Shown in pieces: positions 20,015 to 33,222 of a DNA stretch of 60,046 bases. Below the pieces are notes generated by a model, which was given only the letters and a program-made list of their open reading frames with translations, was not told the DNA's origin and did not search any database. Origin of the DNA: Candidatus Methanobinarius endosymbioticus (GTDB taxonomy: Archaea > Methanobacteriota > Methanobacteria > Methanobacteriales > Methanobacteriaceae); assembly GCA_003315655.1 (NCBI GenBank), contig NIZT01000054.1:1-60046 (forward strand). The letters are read 5' to 3'. Each line of letters begins with the position of its first letter. The first letter of the stretch is position 1. A program made the position numbers and the translations under genes.

Positions 20015-20280
20015 TATTAATAATCCATTTACTATTTAAGTTGTTTGTTATCTATTACAATTTTTATTGAGGAGAAAATTAGCTAAAATATTCTTTTGAG
20101 GTATATTTCTTGGTTAATTTTCTTTTGATTAATAAATTGATAGCAAGTACTCATTTGAAAGATTATTATCATAATTCATGTTTTATTGTGGGGTTTTTTG
20201 ATAATTTTTTTAAATAAATACTATAAAGTGAGTGATTATTTTTAGGCAATAATTCAAACTATTATGATCAAAAATATGTA

Positions 20281-20297
20281 AGGAGGTGAAAATTTTG
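20281..20297 (+). promoter_or_regulatory. Strong ribosome binding site with TTG start for the adhesin gene
   Basis: AGGAGGTG at 20281-20288 is a full-length Shine-Dalgarno match, six bases before a TTG at 20295. It is the most perfect ribosome site I saw in the window and sits in front of a gene that is now broken within its first codons. Confidence 0.6.
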
Positions 20298-22469
20298 GAA
20301 AAAAACTATAAAAATACATGTATTGATTCTATTAACTATAGTATTATTAGGTATAATAAGTATGTCAGCTGGTTTTGCAGCTACTCATAATGTTGATAAT
20401 ACTACTACTGGCGTTATTAAAGATACTTTAACTGGTGCACTGCTGGTGCTACAATTATACTTGATGAAGGAAGTTACAAAGGCAACAACAATACTAACAT
20501 GACTATCAACAAAAATATAACAATTCAAGGAAATACTAAAGACAAGGTAATACTCGACGCACAAGAACTCACAAGAATATTCATAATAAGCAACAACCTC
20601 AACGTAACCGTCATCAACAGACGCGCTGCAAATAATTTTGGCGATGCAATATACAACGCTAATGCAAACTCTACATTAACCTTTCATCAGGTGCACATTC
20701 ATCAATAATTCTGCATCTCATGGTGGTACAATTCATAATGTTGGTTTTAATCTTACTGTGGTTGATAGTAATTTCATAAATAACACTATAACTCCTGGTA
20801 CTAATATTGGCGGTGGTGCTATAGGGAGTACTGGAAATAATTCTCTTATACATAATAATACTTTCTTTAATAATAAAGGAGGCGATATGGGCGGTGCTAT
20901 TAATATGGGTGGGTGTTAGCCGAAATAATATTTCAAGTAATAATATTTTTAACAATAACAGTGCCACTTTTGGTGGTGCCATTAACATTGGAGGGAATAA
21001 TTGTACTATTTTTAATAATACTATCTTTAATAACACTGCAACTCAAGGTGGAGGTATTGCTTTAATAGTAGGTGCTTTTACTTCTCATAGTAGTCATGTG
21101 TTTAATAATACTTTCTATAACAATAATACAACTCAAGGTGGTGGGATTTTTATTAATACTTATAATATTTCTGTTTCTGGCAATATTATGTATGGTAATG
21201 TTTCTGATTTAGATCAAATGATCTATAATAATGGAAATATGGGTATTTTAAACCTTATTTTCCTTAATAACGGTATTATTGTTGTTAGAAATGGTGATAT
21301 TATTACTATTTTTCCTGTTTCGACTGATGATATCGATAATACTGCTACTATGCAGAATATTGCTTTTTATCTTAATGGTGTTTTATATGAGAATATAACT
21401 GTTATTGAGGGATTAGCTAACTTCACTTTCACTATTGATGGTGTTCCTGGTGGTAGGATATCTGTTTCTGGTTCTTATAAGGGTATTGGTGATTTTGACT
21501 TGATTGTTAGTGAGGGTTTATTAAAATTCAGAAAATAGCTACTAATGGTACATTAAAAGTTAATGACACTACTGTAGGTAAATCTACAAACATTACTGCT
21601 GTAGTCCTTGATGAAGATGGAAACCCATTAATTAACACCAATATCACTGTAACTATCAATGGTAAAACTTACAATGTAACTACTGATGATAATGGTGAAT
21701 GGAGCTTAGAATTTATTCCTGAATATTCTGGTAATATTGAGGTGACTGTTAGCTGGGATGGAAATTCCACCACACTGGATTTACTAATTCAACTACATTT
21801 AATGTAGCTAATAATCCGCCTGAACCTAGGTCAAATCTACCGACTGAGATTATGATGAAAACTGATAAAGATAAGATTACAGTAATTCTCATAGACAGCA
21901 ACGGTAATTGTTTAGCTAATAAAAAAGTTACTATTACTGTTAAGGGTAAAAATTACAAAAGAACTACTGATAAAAATGGATAAATAATACTAAAATACAA
22001 AAACGCAAGAGACTACGATTCAACAGCAAAATTCAACGGATACAACAACTACTATGGAGCAAATGGCAAAGTATCTAAAAGATCTCCTACTAAGCTTACT
22101 ATTAAAAGAGATGGTGATAAAATAACTGCTACTCTTACTGATAATGATGGAAATCCTATAAAATGTAAAAAGATTGTTTTCAGGGTTAAAAGTGTTGTTA
22201 TTGGTGTGGGTATCACTAATTCTGAGGGTAAAGCCACTATTTACTATAAAGATACATGTAAATACCCTGTTAAACCTAGTTTTGAATGTAATGATGGACA
22301 TGGTCTCTCAAATGCTCAATCAAATGGTTCTAATGAATCACTGGTGGCTGAAATATCTGGAGTTGCTAATATGAAAGAAGTTGGAGTTCCAATCATAGCT
22401 ATACTATTAGCTTTAATAGCTAACCTAGGACTTGTAGGATACAGAAAAAGAACTAAAAAAACACTTTAA
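20295..22469 (+). pseudogene. Adhesin-like surface protein with beta-helix repeats, multiply disrupted
   Basis: This was a large exported protein of the kind common in Methanobrevibacter. A signal peptide is readable (IHVLILLTIVLLGIISMSAG), but in a frame shifted from the TTG start. Then come NosD-like parallel beta-helix units rich in Asn, Gly and Thr (such as IFNNTIFNNTATQGGG and FYNNNTTQGGGIFINTY). Immunoglobulin-like or Big domains follow (KSTNITAVVLDEDGNPLINT). It ends with a membrane anchor and basic tail (IAILLALIANLGLVGYRKRT). Lesions include shifts near 20310, 20440, 20690, 20920, 21530 and 21780, and a TAA where a Lys codon is expected near 21979. It cannot make a full protein. Confidence 0.88.
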
Positions 22470-22862
22470 AAAATAGCTAATAAATACAATAACAATCCCA
22501 AAAATACAATAATTTAACTATTATTAACTAATAAAAATTCAAATTATTAGCTATTAACTTTTTTTATTTATTATATAACATTCTTATACAATTTTATTTC
22601 TAAGTATACTTTGAAATTATATTTTTATTCATTCTATTTGCTATACAATTATATTTTTATATAATTTTATTTTTATTTTTTAAAATTTAAAACTATAAAT
22701 AATTAAAAATTATATAATTAGTTATAATATTTAATATTAATTATATTATACTTTAGAATAATATTATAATTAATATAATAATTAAATTATAACTTATATT
22801 TTACAAATTTTTATCAAATTAATCTTATTTATCTGTTAAGATATTCTGATATAGGTGTATAA
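22470..22862. other. A/T-rich spacer after the adhesin remnant
   Basis: No gene is seen. A weak hairpin (ACTAATAA near 22529 with TTATTAGCT near 22546) followed by a run of T near 22559 may be the terminator of the adhesin gene. The right part is plain A/T and should contain the glyA promoter. Confidence 0.35.
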
Positions 22863-24131
22863 ATGTCTGAAAACCAAAATAATGTTAATGAAATTCAAAA
22901 ACTGATGAAAAAGCATACTGACTGGATGAAAAATAGTATTAATCTAATTGCCAGTGAAAATATAACAAGCTCTCAAGTACAATCAACTATGGCTTCTGAC
23001 CTTTCTCATAGATATGCAGAAGGTAAATGTGGTGAAAGGCTTTACGAAGGTTGTGAATACATTGATGACATTGAATCAATCACAATTCGTCTTTCTCAAG
23101 CATTATTTAAAGCAGAACATGCAAATGTACAACCAACATCTGGTGTTGTAGCTAATCTCGCTGCATTTTTCGCATTTTCTAAACCTGGAGATTCTATAAT
23201 GGCTCTTGAAGTACCTGTTGGTGGGCATATAAGCCATGCAAATGTTAGTGCTGCAGGAATTAGAGGTCTTAAAGTACATCAATATCCTTTTGATGAAAAA
23301 ACTATGAATATTGATGCTGATGCAATGTCTAAAAAGATTCTTGAAGTGAAACCTAAAATAGTACTTCTTGGTGGTAGTTTATTTCTTTTCCCTCATCCTG
23401 TAAAAGAGGCAAAAGAAGCTGCAGAAGAAGTTGGAGCTAAGGTCATGTATGACGGTGCTCATGTTTTAGGTCTTATTGCAGCTGGTAAATTCCAAGATCC
23501 ACTTAGAGAAGGAGCAGATGTTATGATGGGAAGTACTCATAAAACATTCCCTGGAACTCAAGGTGGTATTATCTTAACTAAAGATGAGTATGCTAAAAAA
23601 ATTGATGATGCAGTTTTCCCAGGTGTTGTTAGTAATCACCATCTTCATCATGTAGCAGGACTTGGAATAGCTACAGCAGAAATGCTCCAATTTGGTGCTG
23701 AATATGCTGATCAAATTATTAAAAATGCTAAAACTTTAGCTCAAGCTTTATATGAACGTGGATTTAATGTTCTTTGTGGAGATCAAGGCTTCACTGAATC
23801 TCATCAAGTTGCTTTGGATGTTTCAGATATTGGAAGAGCATCTATTTTAGCTAAAGATTTAGAAGCCAATAATATAATTTTAAATAAAAATCTTCTTCCA
23901 TGGGATAATGTTAATAGATCTGATGATCCTTCTGGAATAAGAGTTGGTACTCAAGAAATAACAAGAAGAGGTATGAAAGAAGCTCAAATGTTTGATGTAG
24001 CTGATCTCATAATGAGAGTTGCTATGGATAAAGTTGATGTTAAAAAAGAAGTATCTGAATTCATGGAAGATTATAATAAAGTTCATTATGCTTTTGAAGA
24101 ATCAGAAGCTTATAAATACATTCAATTTTAA
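22863..24131 (+). CDS. glyA: Serine hydroxymethyltransferase
   Basis: PLP enzyme of 422 residues that interconverts serine and glycine and hands the one-carbon unit to a pterin, tetrahydromethanopterin in methanogens. Motifs include [15 protein letters not shown] near residue 28, [17 protein letters not shown] near 48, the PLP-lysine motif [15 protein letters not shown] with the Lys near 227, and [14 protein letters not shown] near 360. It starts at ATG 22863 after GGTGTATAA. Length and all core motifs are normal for the archaeal type. Confidence 0.95.
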   Translation: MSENQNNVNEIQKLMKKHTDWMKNSINLIASENITSSQVQSTMASDLSHRYAEGKCGERLYEGCEYIDDIESITIRLSQALFKAEHANVQPTSGVVANLAAFFAFSKPGDSIMALEVPVGGHISHANVSAAGIRGLKVHQYPFDEKTMNIDADAMSKKILEVKPKIVLLGGSLFLFPHPVKEAKEAAEEVGAKVMYDGAHVLGLIAAGKFQDPLREGADVMMGSTHKTFPGTQGGIILTKDEYAKKIDDAVFPGVVSNHHLHHVAGLGIATAEMLQFGAEYADQIIKNAKTLAQALYERGFNVLCGDQGFTESHQVALDVSDIGRASILAKDLEANNIILNKNLLPWDNVNRSDDPSGIRVGTQEITRRGMKEAQMFDVADLIMRVAMDKVDVKKEVSEFMEDYNKVHYAFEESEAYKYIQF

Positions 24132-24215
24132 ATATAATCGATATTTTGTGTAAGCTATAAGAAAATATTTTCGAGAAAACATATTTAATAAAATTTAGAT
24201 TAAAAGGAGTCAACA

Positions 24216-24910
24216 GTGCCCATTGGTTGGGCCATAACTGGAGCAGGTCATTTATTAGATGAAAGTGTGACAATTCTAGAAAATCTAGCTAAAGATCATG
24301 AAATAACTGTATTTCTCTCTAATGCTGGTGAAGAGGTTTTGAAGATGTATGGTCTTTTTGAACGTGTAACTAATCTTACTGGAGGATCTTACAAAGAATT
24401 AGCTTTAGAAAGCGAACAAAGTTTCAGTTATCCAATTTCAGGCCGTTTATCTCTTGGAAAATATGATCTTTTATTTGCATCTCCTACTACTTCCAACACA
24501 GTAGCTAAAATTGTAAATGATATATCTGATTCTCTTGTTACAAACTTTGTAGCACAAGCTGGAAAAGGATGAGTTCAAACTCTTATTGTTCCTGTTGATA
24601 TGGAAGTAGGGGATGTAGAAACTATTCTTCCTTCTAAATTTGAGCTTGAAAGTTGTGCAGACTTTGATGATTGTGATGCTGCTAAATCATGTAAACAAAA
24701 TGTAATAATAGCTAAAAGAGAAATTGATTTATTAAAATGTATTGGATGGTTGGAGAATGTGAAAATTCTTGTTCATATGGTGCATTTAAAGCTGAAAAAT
24801 TAGTAACTATTCACATGCGAGAAATTGACATTGAAAATACTCATAAATTAGTTTTAATGGATGGAATAACAGTTTTAAAAAATCCTAATGAAATCATGGA
24901 TTATATATAA
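24216..24910 (+). pseudogene. Archaeoflavoprotein (MJ0208/DmrB-like iron-sulfur flavoprotein), disrupted
   Basis: The gene starts at a GTG (24216) with a good AAAGGAGT ahead and reads [20 protein letters not shown], the FMN-binding flavoprotein fold, with [20 protein letters not shown] further on. A TGA at 24570-24572 stops it after AQAGKG. The same frame continues as VQTLIVPVDMEVGDVETILP with the Cys-containing region (ESCADFDDCDAAKSC). Near 24745 a frameshift is needed to reach GECENSCSYGAF, half of a 4Fe-4S ferredoxin site, and the end at NEIMDYI. Members reduce pterins or act as electron carriers. Two lesions make it a probable pseudogene. Confidence 0.85.
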
Positions 24911-25028
24911 TTTCATCAATAAATAATCATATAACATTTCAATTATTATTATAAACATGTTTAGGGATATATTTAGAAATATAAATTCAAAAATAACTCT
25001 ATAATATGACACTTATATTGTATTTAAT

Positions 25029-25410
25029 TTATACAAATTCACAAACAAAATCTAATTTATCTCCTATATTTATTTTATATTTTTTTATACTTCTTTCTTT
25101 TAATTCAATAATATATTTAGCTTCAAATTTTGGAGTATAAATTTTCCATGGTGTTTAAGAGATATTATTTCAAAAACTTTTCTATTTTCATCTAAAAATA
25201 AAATATCAATATTTATTCTCATAAAACAAGTAGGTATAGATGAATTTACTTTTTTATTTATTTTAAATTCATTGTTTTTAAAATAAATGCATGATTTAAA
25301 TCTTTTTTGAACATCAATCCTTTAAACCTAAAAAAGTAGTTATCTGCAAATTCAATAGTAGTTAACTTTTCATTAGTTTCTTTTTTATTAAAATTGTTTT
25401 TTTATTTCAA
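25029..25410 (-). pseudogene. DUF192 (UPF0127) protein, disrupted
   Basis: Read on the minus strand from a TTG near 25410, preceded by a good GAGGAGA site, the fragments are FADNYFFRFKGLMFKKDLNH, then SSIPTCFMRINIDILFLDEN and RKVFEIISL, then KFEAKYIIELKERSIKKYKI and GDKLDFVCEFV. These match the DUF192 core in order: the R-x-KGLM turn, the FMR-ID-LFLD block and the YIIEL-GD end. They lie in three frames with stops between. Function of the family is unclear. The adjoining 25411-25824 is A/T-rich with no gene. Confidence 0.75.
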
Positions 25411-25824
25411 TCTCCTCAAAATGTTATTTATTTTTAGAATATTCTTAATTGACTTTTTTTATTTCTTCAGTTTTTTATTTCATTTTCTTTTTCATTTTAT
25501 TTTCTTATTCCTTATATTTTTTTATAGTTTATTTTATTAATTTTTGTTTTATTTATTATCCAATATTATGCTATTATAAATTATTAATAATATTTAACAA
25601 TATTTAAATGCAATACCAACATTTATTTATTCTTTTATCAAAAAGATAATATACAAAGTTAAATTTATTAAATATAATATTATATTATTATAAATATTAG
25701 TCAAAGATCTACTTAATAAATAATTACTTACTAAACTAATCATTTGATAATATGATACTTAGATAATAGTTAAAATAATTAGATTGATTTATAAAACTTT
25801 ACTAAACTTTATGTGAGGGTATTT

Positions 25825-27030
25825 ATGAGAAATATCATTGTTGAAAAACTCAATCAAACACCTATAGAAGAATTAGACATCGAAATCGTAGAAAGAAAAG
25901 GAATTGGTCATCCAGACAGTATTAGTGATGGAATAGCTGAATCAGTTAGTAGAGCTCTTTGTAAGCTTTATGTGGATGAACTTGGAGGAGTTCTTCACCA
26001 TAATACTGATGAAGTTCAAATTACTGCTGGGGAATCTAATCCTGTATTTGGAGCTGGAGAAGTTATTAAACCTATTGATTTTTTATTAACTGGTCGTGGA
26101 GTTTCTGAATATGAAGGAAAAAAATTAGCTGTTGATAGGGTCGCTATTGAAGCAGCAAAAGCATATCTTGATGAATTTATTCCTAATTTAGAAGTAGAAT
26201 CTCATGCTCTTGTAGAATGTAAAATAGGACAAGGATCTGGAGATTTAGTAGATGTATTTAAACGTGATGGTGCTCCATCATCAAATGATACTTCTTTCGG
26301 AGTTGGATATGCTCCATTTTCAGAAGTTGAAACAATAGTATTATCTATTGAAGAATTATTAAATTCCAAAGCATTTACAAAGAAAAATCCTGCAGTTGGA
26401 GAAGATATTAAAGTAATGGGTCTTCGTGAAAATGATAAAATTACATTAACAATTGCTTGTGCTATAGTTTCAAAATATATTTCTAATCGTGAAGAATATA
26501 TTGCTGTACGTGAAAATTTAAAAGATATTGCTTTAGGTATAGCTAATGAAGTAACGGATAGGGAAATTGAAGTATTTGTTAATACAGCTGATGATGACGA
26601 AACTAAAGATGAAAAAGGTTATTACTTAACTGTTACTGGAACTTCAGCTGAAATGGGGGATGATGGTTCTGTTGGTAGGGGTAATAGAGTTAATGGCATT
26701 ATAACACCTAATAGACCAATGTCAATGGAAGCGACTTCTGGTAAAAATCCTATAAATCATGTTGGAAAAATTTACAATATTCTCTCTAGTGAAATGGCAT
26801 CAGATATTGCTGATAATGTAGAAGGAGTAAAACAAGTAAATATTATGATATTAAGTCAAATTGGCAAACCAATTGATCAACCAAAAGCAGCTACTTCTCA
26901 AATTATTCTAGAAAATGGATATAATATGGATGAGGTTAGTAAAAAAGTTGCATCTGTTATGGATGGTTGGCTTGAAGATATATCTTCTATAACTGAAAAT
27001 GTTATAAAAGGTAAATCTAGAACATTTTAA
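25825..27030 (+). CDS. mat: Archaeal-type S-adenosylmethionine synthetase
   Basis: Makes S-adenosylmethionine from ATP and methionine. It belongs to the archaeal MAT class, which is very divergent from bacterial MetK. I use the ATG at 25825 ([20 protein letters not shown]) because GTGAGGG lies six bases upstream; a GTG start at 25813 would add four residues. Diagnostic stretches are [18 protein letters not shown] near 23, [18 protein letters not shown], and [20 protein letters not shown] near 285. The protein is 401 residues, a normal length. It stands alone, followed by a hairpin terminator. Confidence 0.95.
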   Translation: MRNIIVEKLNQTPIEELDIEIVERKGIGHPDSISDGIAESVSRALCKLYVDELGGVLHHNTDEVQITAGESNPVFGAGEVIKPIDFLLTGRGVSEYEGKKLAVDRVAIEAAKAYLDEFIPNLEVESHALVECKIGQGSGDLVDVFKRDGAPSSNDTSFGVGYAPFSEVETIVLSIEELLNSKAFTKKNPAVGEDIKVMGLRENDKITLTIACAIVSKYISNREEYIAVRENLKDIALGIANEVTDREIEVFVNTADDDETKDEKGYYLTVTGTSAEMGDDGSVGRGNRVNGIITPNRPMSMEATSGKNPINHVGKIYNILSSEMASDIADNVEGVKQVNIMILSQIGKPIDQPKAATSQIILENGYNMDEVSKKVASVMDGWLEDISSITENVIKGKSRTF

Positions 27031-27050
27031 TGATTCATCCCTTAAAAAGA

Positions 27051-27068
27051 AGGTTATTTATTTAACCT
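27051..27068 (+). terminator. Hairpin after the AdoMet synthetase gene
   Basis: AGGTTA at 27051-27056 pairs with TAACCT at 27063-27068 around a six-base loop, 21 bp after the stop codon, followed by T-rich sequence. Confidence 0.45.
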
Positions 27069-27241
27069 ACTTATTAATTTTCCAATTTTTTAACATATTT
27101 ACAACTTTTTCTTATTTCATTCATCTTTTAAATTTTTTATATTATTTAAATAAAATATCAATTAATTAATATGTCAAAATATTATGTTAAATTAATATAA
27201 ATCAAATTTATACAAATTCATTTATCTAAGGGAGAATTATA

Positions 27242-30200
27242 ATGTCAATTAAAGAGGCAGAAAAATTGTATAATCATAAGAATATAGAAAAAAAAGTCCA
27301 AGAGGATTGGATTAAAAACCAAATATATTCTAAAACAAATCAATTAAGGGAAAAAGGCCCAAAATATTCATTTTCAGATGGTCCTCCGTATTGTAGTGGT
27401 GAAATACATCTTGGAACAGCTTGGAATAAAATAATTAAAGATTCTTATCTCAGATTTAAGTCCATGAAAGGATTTTCTTTAAGAAGACAAGCTGGATGGG
27501 ATACTCATGGTCTTCCAATTGAGCATAAAGTAGAACAAATTTTAAATATTAAAAATAAACAACAAATTGAAGAAAATATTGGGATAGCTAATTTTGTAGC
27601 TAAATGTAAAGAATTTGCACTAAAAAATAAAGATGCAATGACTAATCAATTTAAAGATCTTGGAATTTGGATGGATTGGGATAAACCTTATGTAACATTT
27701 GATCCGAAATATATGGAATCTTGTTGGTGGACTTTAAAAAAAGCTCATGCAAAAGATCTTCTTATTAAGGATAAAAGAGTCATTAGTTGGTGTCCTAGAT
27801 GTGAAACTGCTTTAGCTGCAGCAGAAATTGATCATGAAGATAAAGAGGATCCTTCAATTCATGTCAAGTTTGAAACAAGTAAACCTATTTTAAATAATGA
27901 CGTTAATCCAAAAAAGTTAAAAGAATATTTCTTGGTTTGGACTACAACTCCATGGACTCTCCCAGCTAACTTAGCTATATGTATGAATCCTATTTTTGAT
28001 TATTCTTTTATCGAAATAGATAATGAAATAATAATTTTAGCTAGTAATTTAGTTGAAACTATATTTGGTCCTGAAGTCAAAATAACTCAGATCAAAAAAG
28101 ACACTGGGAAATTAGATGAAGATGGAAAACCTATTAAAGAAATAGAAGAAAAAAGGGAAACAATTTATAATATTCTTAAAATAGTTAAGGGGGCTGATTT
28201 TGAAGGTAAATCATATATTTATCCTCTTTTAGATCAAGTTCCTGAACAAAAATCTTTTGATAAAGATGAAAACTTAGTAAATGTACATACTATCCTTCCA
28301 GGAGATCATGTTGAATTAGGAGAAGGAACTGGTTTTGTTCATACTGCTCCAGGACATGGACCTGATGATTTTGAAATAGGAAAAAAATACAATCTTCCAA
28401 TATTTTGCCCAGTAAATGAAGAAGGAAACTTCACAAACGAGGGAGAAAAATATTCTGGAGATTTTGTAAAGGATGCTAATCATAATATTATTAATGATTT
28501 AAGATCAAAAGGAATTTTATTAAGAGAAGAAATAATAAAACATAGATATGGGGTTTGTTGGAGATGTAAAACTCCTATTATTTATTTAGCTACTGAGCAA
28601 TGGTTTTTAAAAGTCACAGAAATCAAAGACAAAATGTTGTCTGAAATTAAAAAAGTAGAATGGATTCCTAAATGGGCAGGTGAAGGAAGATTCCATGATT
28701 GGGTAGATAATGCTAAAGATTGGACAATTTCAAGACAAAGATACTGGGGAATTCCAATTCCTGTTTGGATGTGTGAAGATTGTGGTAAATTAAAAGTTAT
28801 AGGTTCTGTTGAAGAACTAAAAGAAAATTCCATCAATGAAATCACAGCTAATGATGAAGAATTAGTCCATAGACCTTATATTGACGAAATAACATTTAAA
28901 TGTGATTGTAATGAATCTTCTAATGATTCTGATGGAATAATGAAAAGAATTCCTGATGTTTTAGATGTTTGGATCGATTCTGGAGTGGCAGGATGGGCTG
29001 CTTTATACTATCCTCAAGAAAAAGAAATGTTTAATAAATGGTATCCATATGATTTTATTACAGAAGGGCATGATCAAACAAGAGGATGGTTTTATTCACA
29101 GTTAGGTGCAGGAGTAATTTCTTTTGATGAAGTTCCTTATAAAAAAGTTTTAATGCATGGCTTTGTTCTTGATGAATTTGGTAAGAAAATGAGTAAATCG
29201 TTAGGTAATGTTGTACAATCAGAAGATGTAATTGAACAATATGGTGCAGATATATTAAGATTTTATCTTTTATGGGCCACTAAGCCATGGGATGATCTTA
29301 AATTTGTTTGGAATGAGCTTAATAACATAAAAAAGATGTTTAATATTCTTTGGAATGTCTATGTGTTTTCAACTACTTATATGTCTCTAGATGGCTTTAC
29401 TCCAGAAAATTATGAAATTGAAGATAAAAAGAGTATAATTCTTAGAGATGAAGATAAATGGATTATTTCTAGAGCTAATTCTTTGTCTAAAGAAGTTGAA
29501 GAGGATTTGAATAAAGCATACTTCCATCAAGCTACAAGAAAAATTAATTATTTCATACTTGAAGATCTTAGTCGATGGTATGTAAGACTTATAAGAGGAA
29601 GAATTTGGGTTAAAAAAAATGATCCTGATAAATTAGGTGCATATTTCGGATTATATACTGCCATTGAAATTCTTATAAAAGTTTTAGCTCCAATTACTCC
29701 TCATATATGTGAAGAAATATATGAAAATCTTGTTAAAAATGTAAAATCTGATTCAAAATTAAGCATTCATATGGAAGATTGGGAATATGATCAAAATGTG
29801 ATTGATGAAGATTTAGAAAAAGAAATGGATGTTGTAAGAGATATTATTGAAGCTAGTACTAGAGCGAGAGATATGGCTAAATATAAATTAAGATGGCCTG
29901 TAAGCGAACTAACTGTAGTTTCTGATGATAATTTAGTTTTTGAAGCAGTTAATCATCTTGAAAGTGTTATAATGGATCAAGCTAATGTTAAAAAGATAAT
30001 AACAACTAATGAATTTGAAAATCTAAAGTTCATTGCTAAACCTAATCTTAAAACTTTAGGTCCAAGACTTAGACAAGACATGGGTAATGTAAAAAAATTC
30101 TTAGCTGAAAATGATGGAAATCAAATTAAAGCTGATTTGAAATCTAATAATAAAATTGATGTCATTATAAATGAAGGCAATGACAATGGTTCTGATAAAA

Positions 30201-30601
30201 TTATTGAACTATCTCGTGATGATGTTTTATTTGACAATGAATTACCCGATGATGTAGTTAGTTCTGATTTTAAAGGTGGAAATGTATTTGTGAATACTCA
30301 AATAACTCCTGAAATACTCTCTGAAGGCATGGCAAGAGAATTAATTAGAAGAATTCAAGACATGAGAAAAGACAAAGATTTAGATGTTGAAGCTAATATT
30401 GATGTTGTTGTTCAAACAAGTGATAAACTTAAAGATATAATTTATGATAAAATTAAGTTTATAACCAATGAAGTTAGAGCTAAAAATATTTCATTTGATA
30501 GTATTGATGTAAACTCTATTAATGATGAAAATAATAGTAGTAAATATATCAAAGAATGGAAAATAGAAGATGAAAATATCATTATCCAAATTGAAAATTA
30601 A
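27242..30601 (+). CDS. ileS: Isoleucyl-tRNA synthetase
   Basis: Class I aminoacyl-tRNA synthetase charging tRNA-Ile. The ATP-binding HIGH-type motif is [11 protein letters not shown] near residues 54-64, and the KMSKS motif is KKMSKSLGN near 648. The editing domain lies between them ([13 protein letters not shown] near 233 and [17 protein letters not shown] near 363). The [20 protein letters not shown] segment is typical. The C-terminal 300 residues are the anticodon-binding and archaeal/eukaryotic-type tail. At 1119 residues it is a little longer than many archaeal versions. AGGGAG precedes the ATG. No lesion is seen in 3.3 kb, which contrasts with the decayed genes elsewhere. Confidence 0.97.
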   Translation: MSIKEAEKLYNHKNIEKKVQEDWIKNQIYSKTNQLREKGPKYSFSDGPPYCSGEIHLGTAWNKIIKDSYLRFKSMKGFSLRRQAGWDTHGLPIEHKVEQILNIKNKQQIEENIGIANFVAKCKEFALKNKDAMTNQFKDLGIWMDWDKPYVTFDPKYMESCWWTLKKAHAKDLLIKDKRVISWCPRCETALAAAEIDHEDKEDPSIHVKFETSKPILNNDVNPKKLKEYFLVWTTTPWTLPANLAICMNPIFDYSFIEIDNEIIILASNLVETIFGPEVKITQIKKDTGKLDEDGKPIKEIEEKRETIYNILKIVKGADFEGKSYIYPLLDQVPEQKSFDKDENLVNVHTILPGDHVELGEGTGFVHTAPGHGPDDFEIGKKYNLPIFCPVNEEGNFTNEGEKYSGDFVKDANHNIINDLRSKGILLREEIIKHRYGVCWRCKTPIIYLATEQWFLKVTEIKDKMLSEIKKVEWIPKWAGEGRFHDWVDNAKDWTISRQRYWGIPIPVWMCEDCGKLKVIGSVEELKENSINEITANDEELVHRPYIDEITFKCDCNESSNDSDGIMKRIPDVLDVWIDSGVAGWAALYYPQEKEMFNKWYPYDFITEGHDQTRGWFYSQLGAGVISFDEVPYKKVLMHGFVLDEFGKKMSKSLGNVVQSEDVIEQYGADILRFYLLWATKPWDDLKFVWNELNNIKKMFNILWNVYVFSTTYMSLDGFTPENYEIEDKKSIILRDEDKWIISRANSLSKEVEEDLNKAYFHQATRKINYFILEDLSRWYVRLIRGRIWVKKNDPDKLGAYFGLYTAIEILIKVLAPITPHICEEIYENLVKNVKSDSKLSIHMEDWEYDQNVIDEDLEKEMDVVRDIIEASTRARDMAKYKLRWPVSELTVVSDDNLVFEAVNHLESVIMDQANVKKIITTNEFENLKFIAKPNLKTLGPRLRQDMGNVKKFLAENDGNQIKADLKSNNKIDVIINEGNDNGSDKIIELSRDDVLFDNELPDDVVSSDFKGGNVFVNTQITPEILSEGMARELIRRIQDMRKDKDLDVEANIDVVVQTSDKLKDIIYDKIKFITNEVRAKNISFDSIDVNSINDENNSSKYIKEWKIEDENIIIQIEN

Positions 30602-30748
30602 TTTATTATATTTTTGTATTAATATTTATTAATTAATCGGAATTTATAAATTCACTATCAAATAATTATTTATTATTAATAATTATTTATCATGATAATT
30701 TTATTATTGAATAATGTTTATTTGATAGAATTAAAATAGGTGTATTAA

Positions 30749-32983
30749 ATGACTTTAACCGATTCTGAAATGGAATATATAAGGAAAATGCTGAAAAGAG
30801 ATCCTAATGAACTTGAAGAAGGAATGTTAGATGTAATGTTTTCTGAACATTGTTCATATAAGAGTAGCAGGCCAATACTAGATCTTTTTCCTACAGAAGG
30901 AAAAAATATTATTATGGGGCCTGGTGATGATGCAGGTATAGTTGCCATTACTAATAAATTAGCTCTTGCAGTTGGAATTGAGAGTCATAATCATCCTTCA
31001 GCCATAGAACCTTATGGTGGTGCTGGAACTGGAATTGGGGGAATTCTTAGAGATATTATTTCTATGGGTGCAATGCCAATAGCTCTTCTAGACTCTCTTC
31101 GTTTTGGACCAGTTGAAGATCAAAAATCTAGATATCTTTTCGAACACGTTGTAAAAGGCATTTCTGATTATGGGAATCGTGTTGGTGTACCTACTGTTGG
31201 GGGAGAAGTTGAATTTGATGAATCTTTTAGAACTAATCCTCTTGTAAATGTAATGTGTGCAGGTCTTGTTGAAAAAGACAAAATTGTTAAAGGAATAGCT
31301 CCTAATGTTGGAGATGTTTTTTTGCTCATGGGTGGACTCACTGGAAGAGATGGAATTCATGGTGTTACATTTGCTTCAGAAGAACTAACTTCAGATTCTG
31401 AAATTGAAGATAGGCCTGCTGTTCAAATAGGAGATCCGTTTACAAAAAAGAAAGTTTTAGAGGCTTCCCTTGAAATATTGGAAAAAATAGATGTGGCTGG
31501 TGTTAAAGACCTTGGTGGAGGAGGTTTAACTTGTTGTATTTCAGAACTAGTTGAAAAATGTGATAATGGAGCTTTAATTGATTTAAATTCAATACTTCTC
31601 AGAGAAAAAGGTATGACTCCTTATGAAATAATGTTATCTGAATCTCAAGAAAGAATGGTATTTGTTATCAATCCTAAATATGTGAATGAAGCATTTGCTA
31701 TTTGTGATAAATATGAACTTCCTAGGGCTATTATTGGAACAGTGACTGATACAAAATTGATGGTTGTTGAAGACACATATAATAAAGATGAGAATGGAAA
31801 CAATGATATAATAGCTAGTATGCCAGCAGTTCTTTTAGCAGATCCCCCATCACTCAACCGTGAAATAAAAGCTCCTGAAAACAAAAAAGAATCTATTAAA
31901 GTTGAAAATCCTCCGATAGAAGAATCAATTCTAAAAATTTTATCTTCTCCGAATATAGCTACTAAAAAATGGGTATATAAACAATACGACCATGAAGTTC
32001 AAATAAGAACTGTGGTGAAACCTGGGGATGATGCTGCAGTACTTAAAGTTGATGATGAAAATGCGGTTGTTTTAAGCTGTGATTGTAATAGTATACATAC
32101 AAAACTCTCTCCTTATAATGGTGGAGCTGGAAGCGTTGCAGAAGCAATAAGAAATGTTGTTTCAATGGGAGCAGAACCTTATGCAGTTGTAGATTGCCTA
32201 AATTTTGGAAATCCTGGAAATCCTGGAATCTTATGGCAATTTAAACAATGTATTCAAGGGATGTCAGATTTAGCAGAAAAATTTGAAACTCCTGTTATTA
32301 GTGGAAATGTAAGTTTTTATAATGAAACTGAGGGTATAAAAATTAATCCTTCTCCTACTGTAGGAGTAGTTGGTGTAGCTAATCTTAACAATGTTAGAAC
32401 AATGGATTTTAAAAATGAAGGGGATAAAATTGTTATTATCGGATCAACTTATGATGAAATTGATGGGTCTGAATATCACAGAACATTACATGATCTTGAA
32501 CAAGGAGAAGCTCCTAAGATAAGAATAGATGAAGAAATTTCATCTTCAAAAGCTATTTTAAAACTTTTAAACAATGATCATGGGGAATTTAATAGTGAGA
32601 ATAATAAAATAACTGCAATACATGATTGTTCTGCTGGAGGAATAGCTATTTCATTAGCTGAAATGTCAATATCAAGCAATATTGGTGCTGAAATAGATCT
32701 AACTAATATTCCTATTTCTGAAAATGTTGCTGCTGAGAATAATGACAAAGATTGTATTAATGATAATGATCTTCTATTTTCTGAAAGTCATGGAAGATAT
32801 ATTATTACAGTTAAACCTGAACAACTTGATAAGCTTTTAAATGATATTAATGTTCCTTGTGCATGTATTGGTGAAGTTAAAGGTAATGTTCTTAAATTAA
32901 CTGGAAAAGAAACTGATATAAAAATAAAAGTTTCTGACTTAAAAAATGCTTATACTGGAGTAATAGAAGAATTCATGGCATAA
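30749..32983 (+). CDS. purL: Phosphoribosylformylglycinamidine synthase subunit PurL
   Basis: Fourth step of purine synthesis: converts FGAR to FGAM with ATP and ammonia, together with PurQ and PurS, which are not in this window. The 744-residue protein has the tandem AIR-synthase-like repeats. Motifs are [13 protein letters not shown] near 31, GPGDDAGIV near 58, [20 protein letters not shown] near 77, [20 protein letters not shown], and in the second half [11 protein letters not shown] and [20 protein letters not shown]. It starts at ATG 30749 after AGGTGTATTAA. It is intact. Confidence 0.96.
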   Translation: MTLTDSEMEYIRKMLKRDPNELEEGMLDVMFSEHCSYKSSRPILDLFPTEGKNIIMGPGDDAGIVAITNKLALAVGIESHNHPSAIEPYGGAGTGIGGILRDIISMGAMPIALLDSLRFGPVEDQKSRYLFEHVVKGISDYGNRVGVPTVGGEVEFDESFRTNPLVNVMCAGLVEKDKIVKGIAPNVGDVFLLMGGLTGRDGIHGVTFASEELTSDSEIEDRPAVQIGDPFTKKKVLEASLEILEKIDVAGVKDLGGGGLTCCISELVEKCDNGALIDLNSILLREKGMTPYEIMLSESQERMVFVINPKYVNEAFAICDKYELPRAIIGTVTDTKLMVVEDTYNKDENGNNDIIASMPAVLLADPPSLNREIKAPENKKESIKVENPPIEESILKILSSPNIATKKWVYKQYDHEVQIRTVVKPGDDAAVLKVDDENAVVLSCDCNSIHTKLSPYNGGAGSVAEAIRNVVSMGAEPYAVVDCLNFGNPGNPGILWQFKQCIQGMSDLAEKFETPVISGNVSFYNETEGIKINPSPTVGVVGVANLNNVRTMDFKNEGDKIVIIGSTYDEIDGSEYHRTLHDLEQGEAPKIRIDEEISSSKAILKLLNNDHGEFNSENNKITAIHDCSAGGIAISLAEMSISSNIGAEIDLTNIPISENVAAENNDKDCINDNDLLFSESHGRYIITVKPEQLDKLLNDINVPCACIGEVKGNVLKLTGKETDIKIKVSDLKNAYTGVIEEFMA

Positions 32984-33222
32984 TAAATCCTATAAATTTT
33001 ATAAAAATTAATAATTATAGAATATATAAAATAATTATATTTTTATTCAATAAATATTAATAAATATTAATAATTATTTAATAGATTAATATAATTAAAC
33101 ATATTAAATTCAAATCAATAATAAGGCGATATAGGATAATATAAAATAAAATAAGTTTAATATATCTAAACATGAATATTATTAAATAATATGAGTCAAT
33201 AAAGGGGTTAATAGGGATTTTA

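Noticed and set aside
20671-21036. 121-codon minus-strand ORF opposite the adhesin
   Set aside because: It is the antisense reading of Asn/Gly-rich beta-helix repeats; the plus strand has recognisable domain structure.
24570-24572. TGA in the archaeoflavoprotein as selenocysteine
   Set aside because: It is not at an expected Cys position, no SECIS-like hairpin is seen, and the gene carries an additional frameshift in its ferredoxin-like region.
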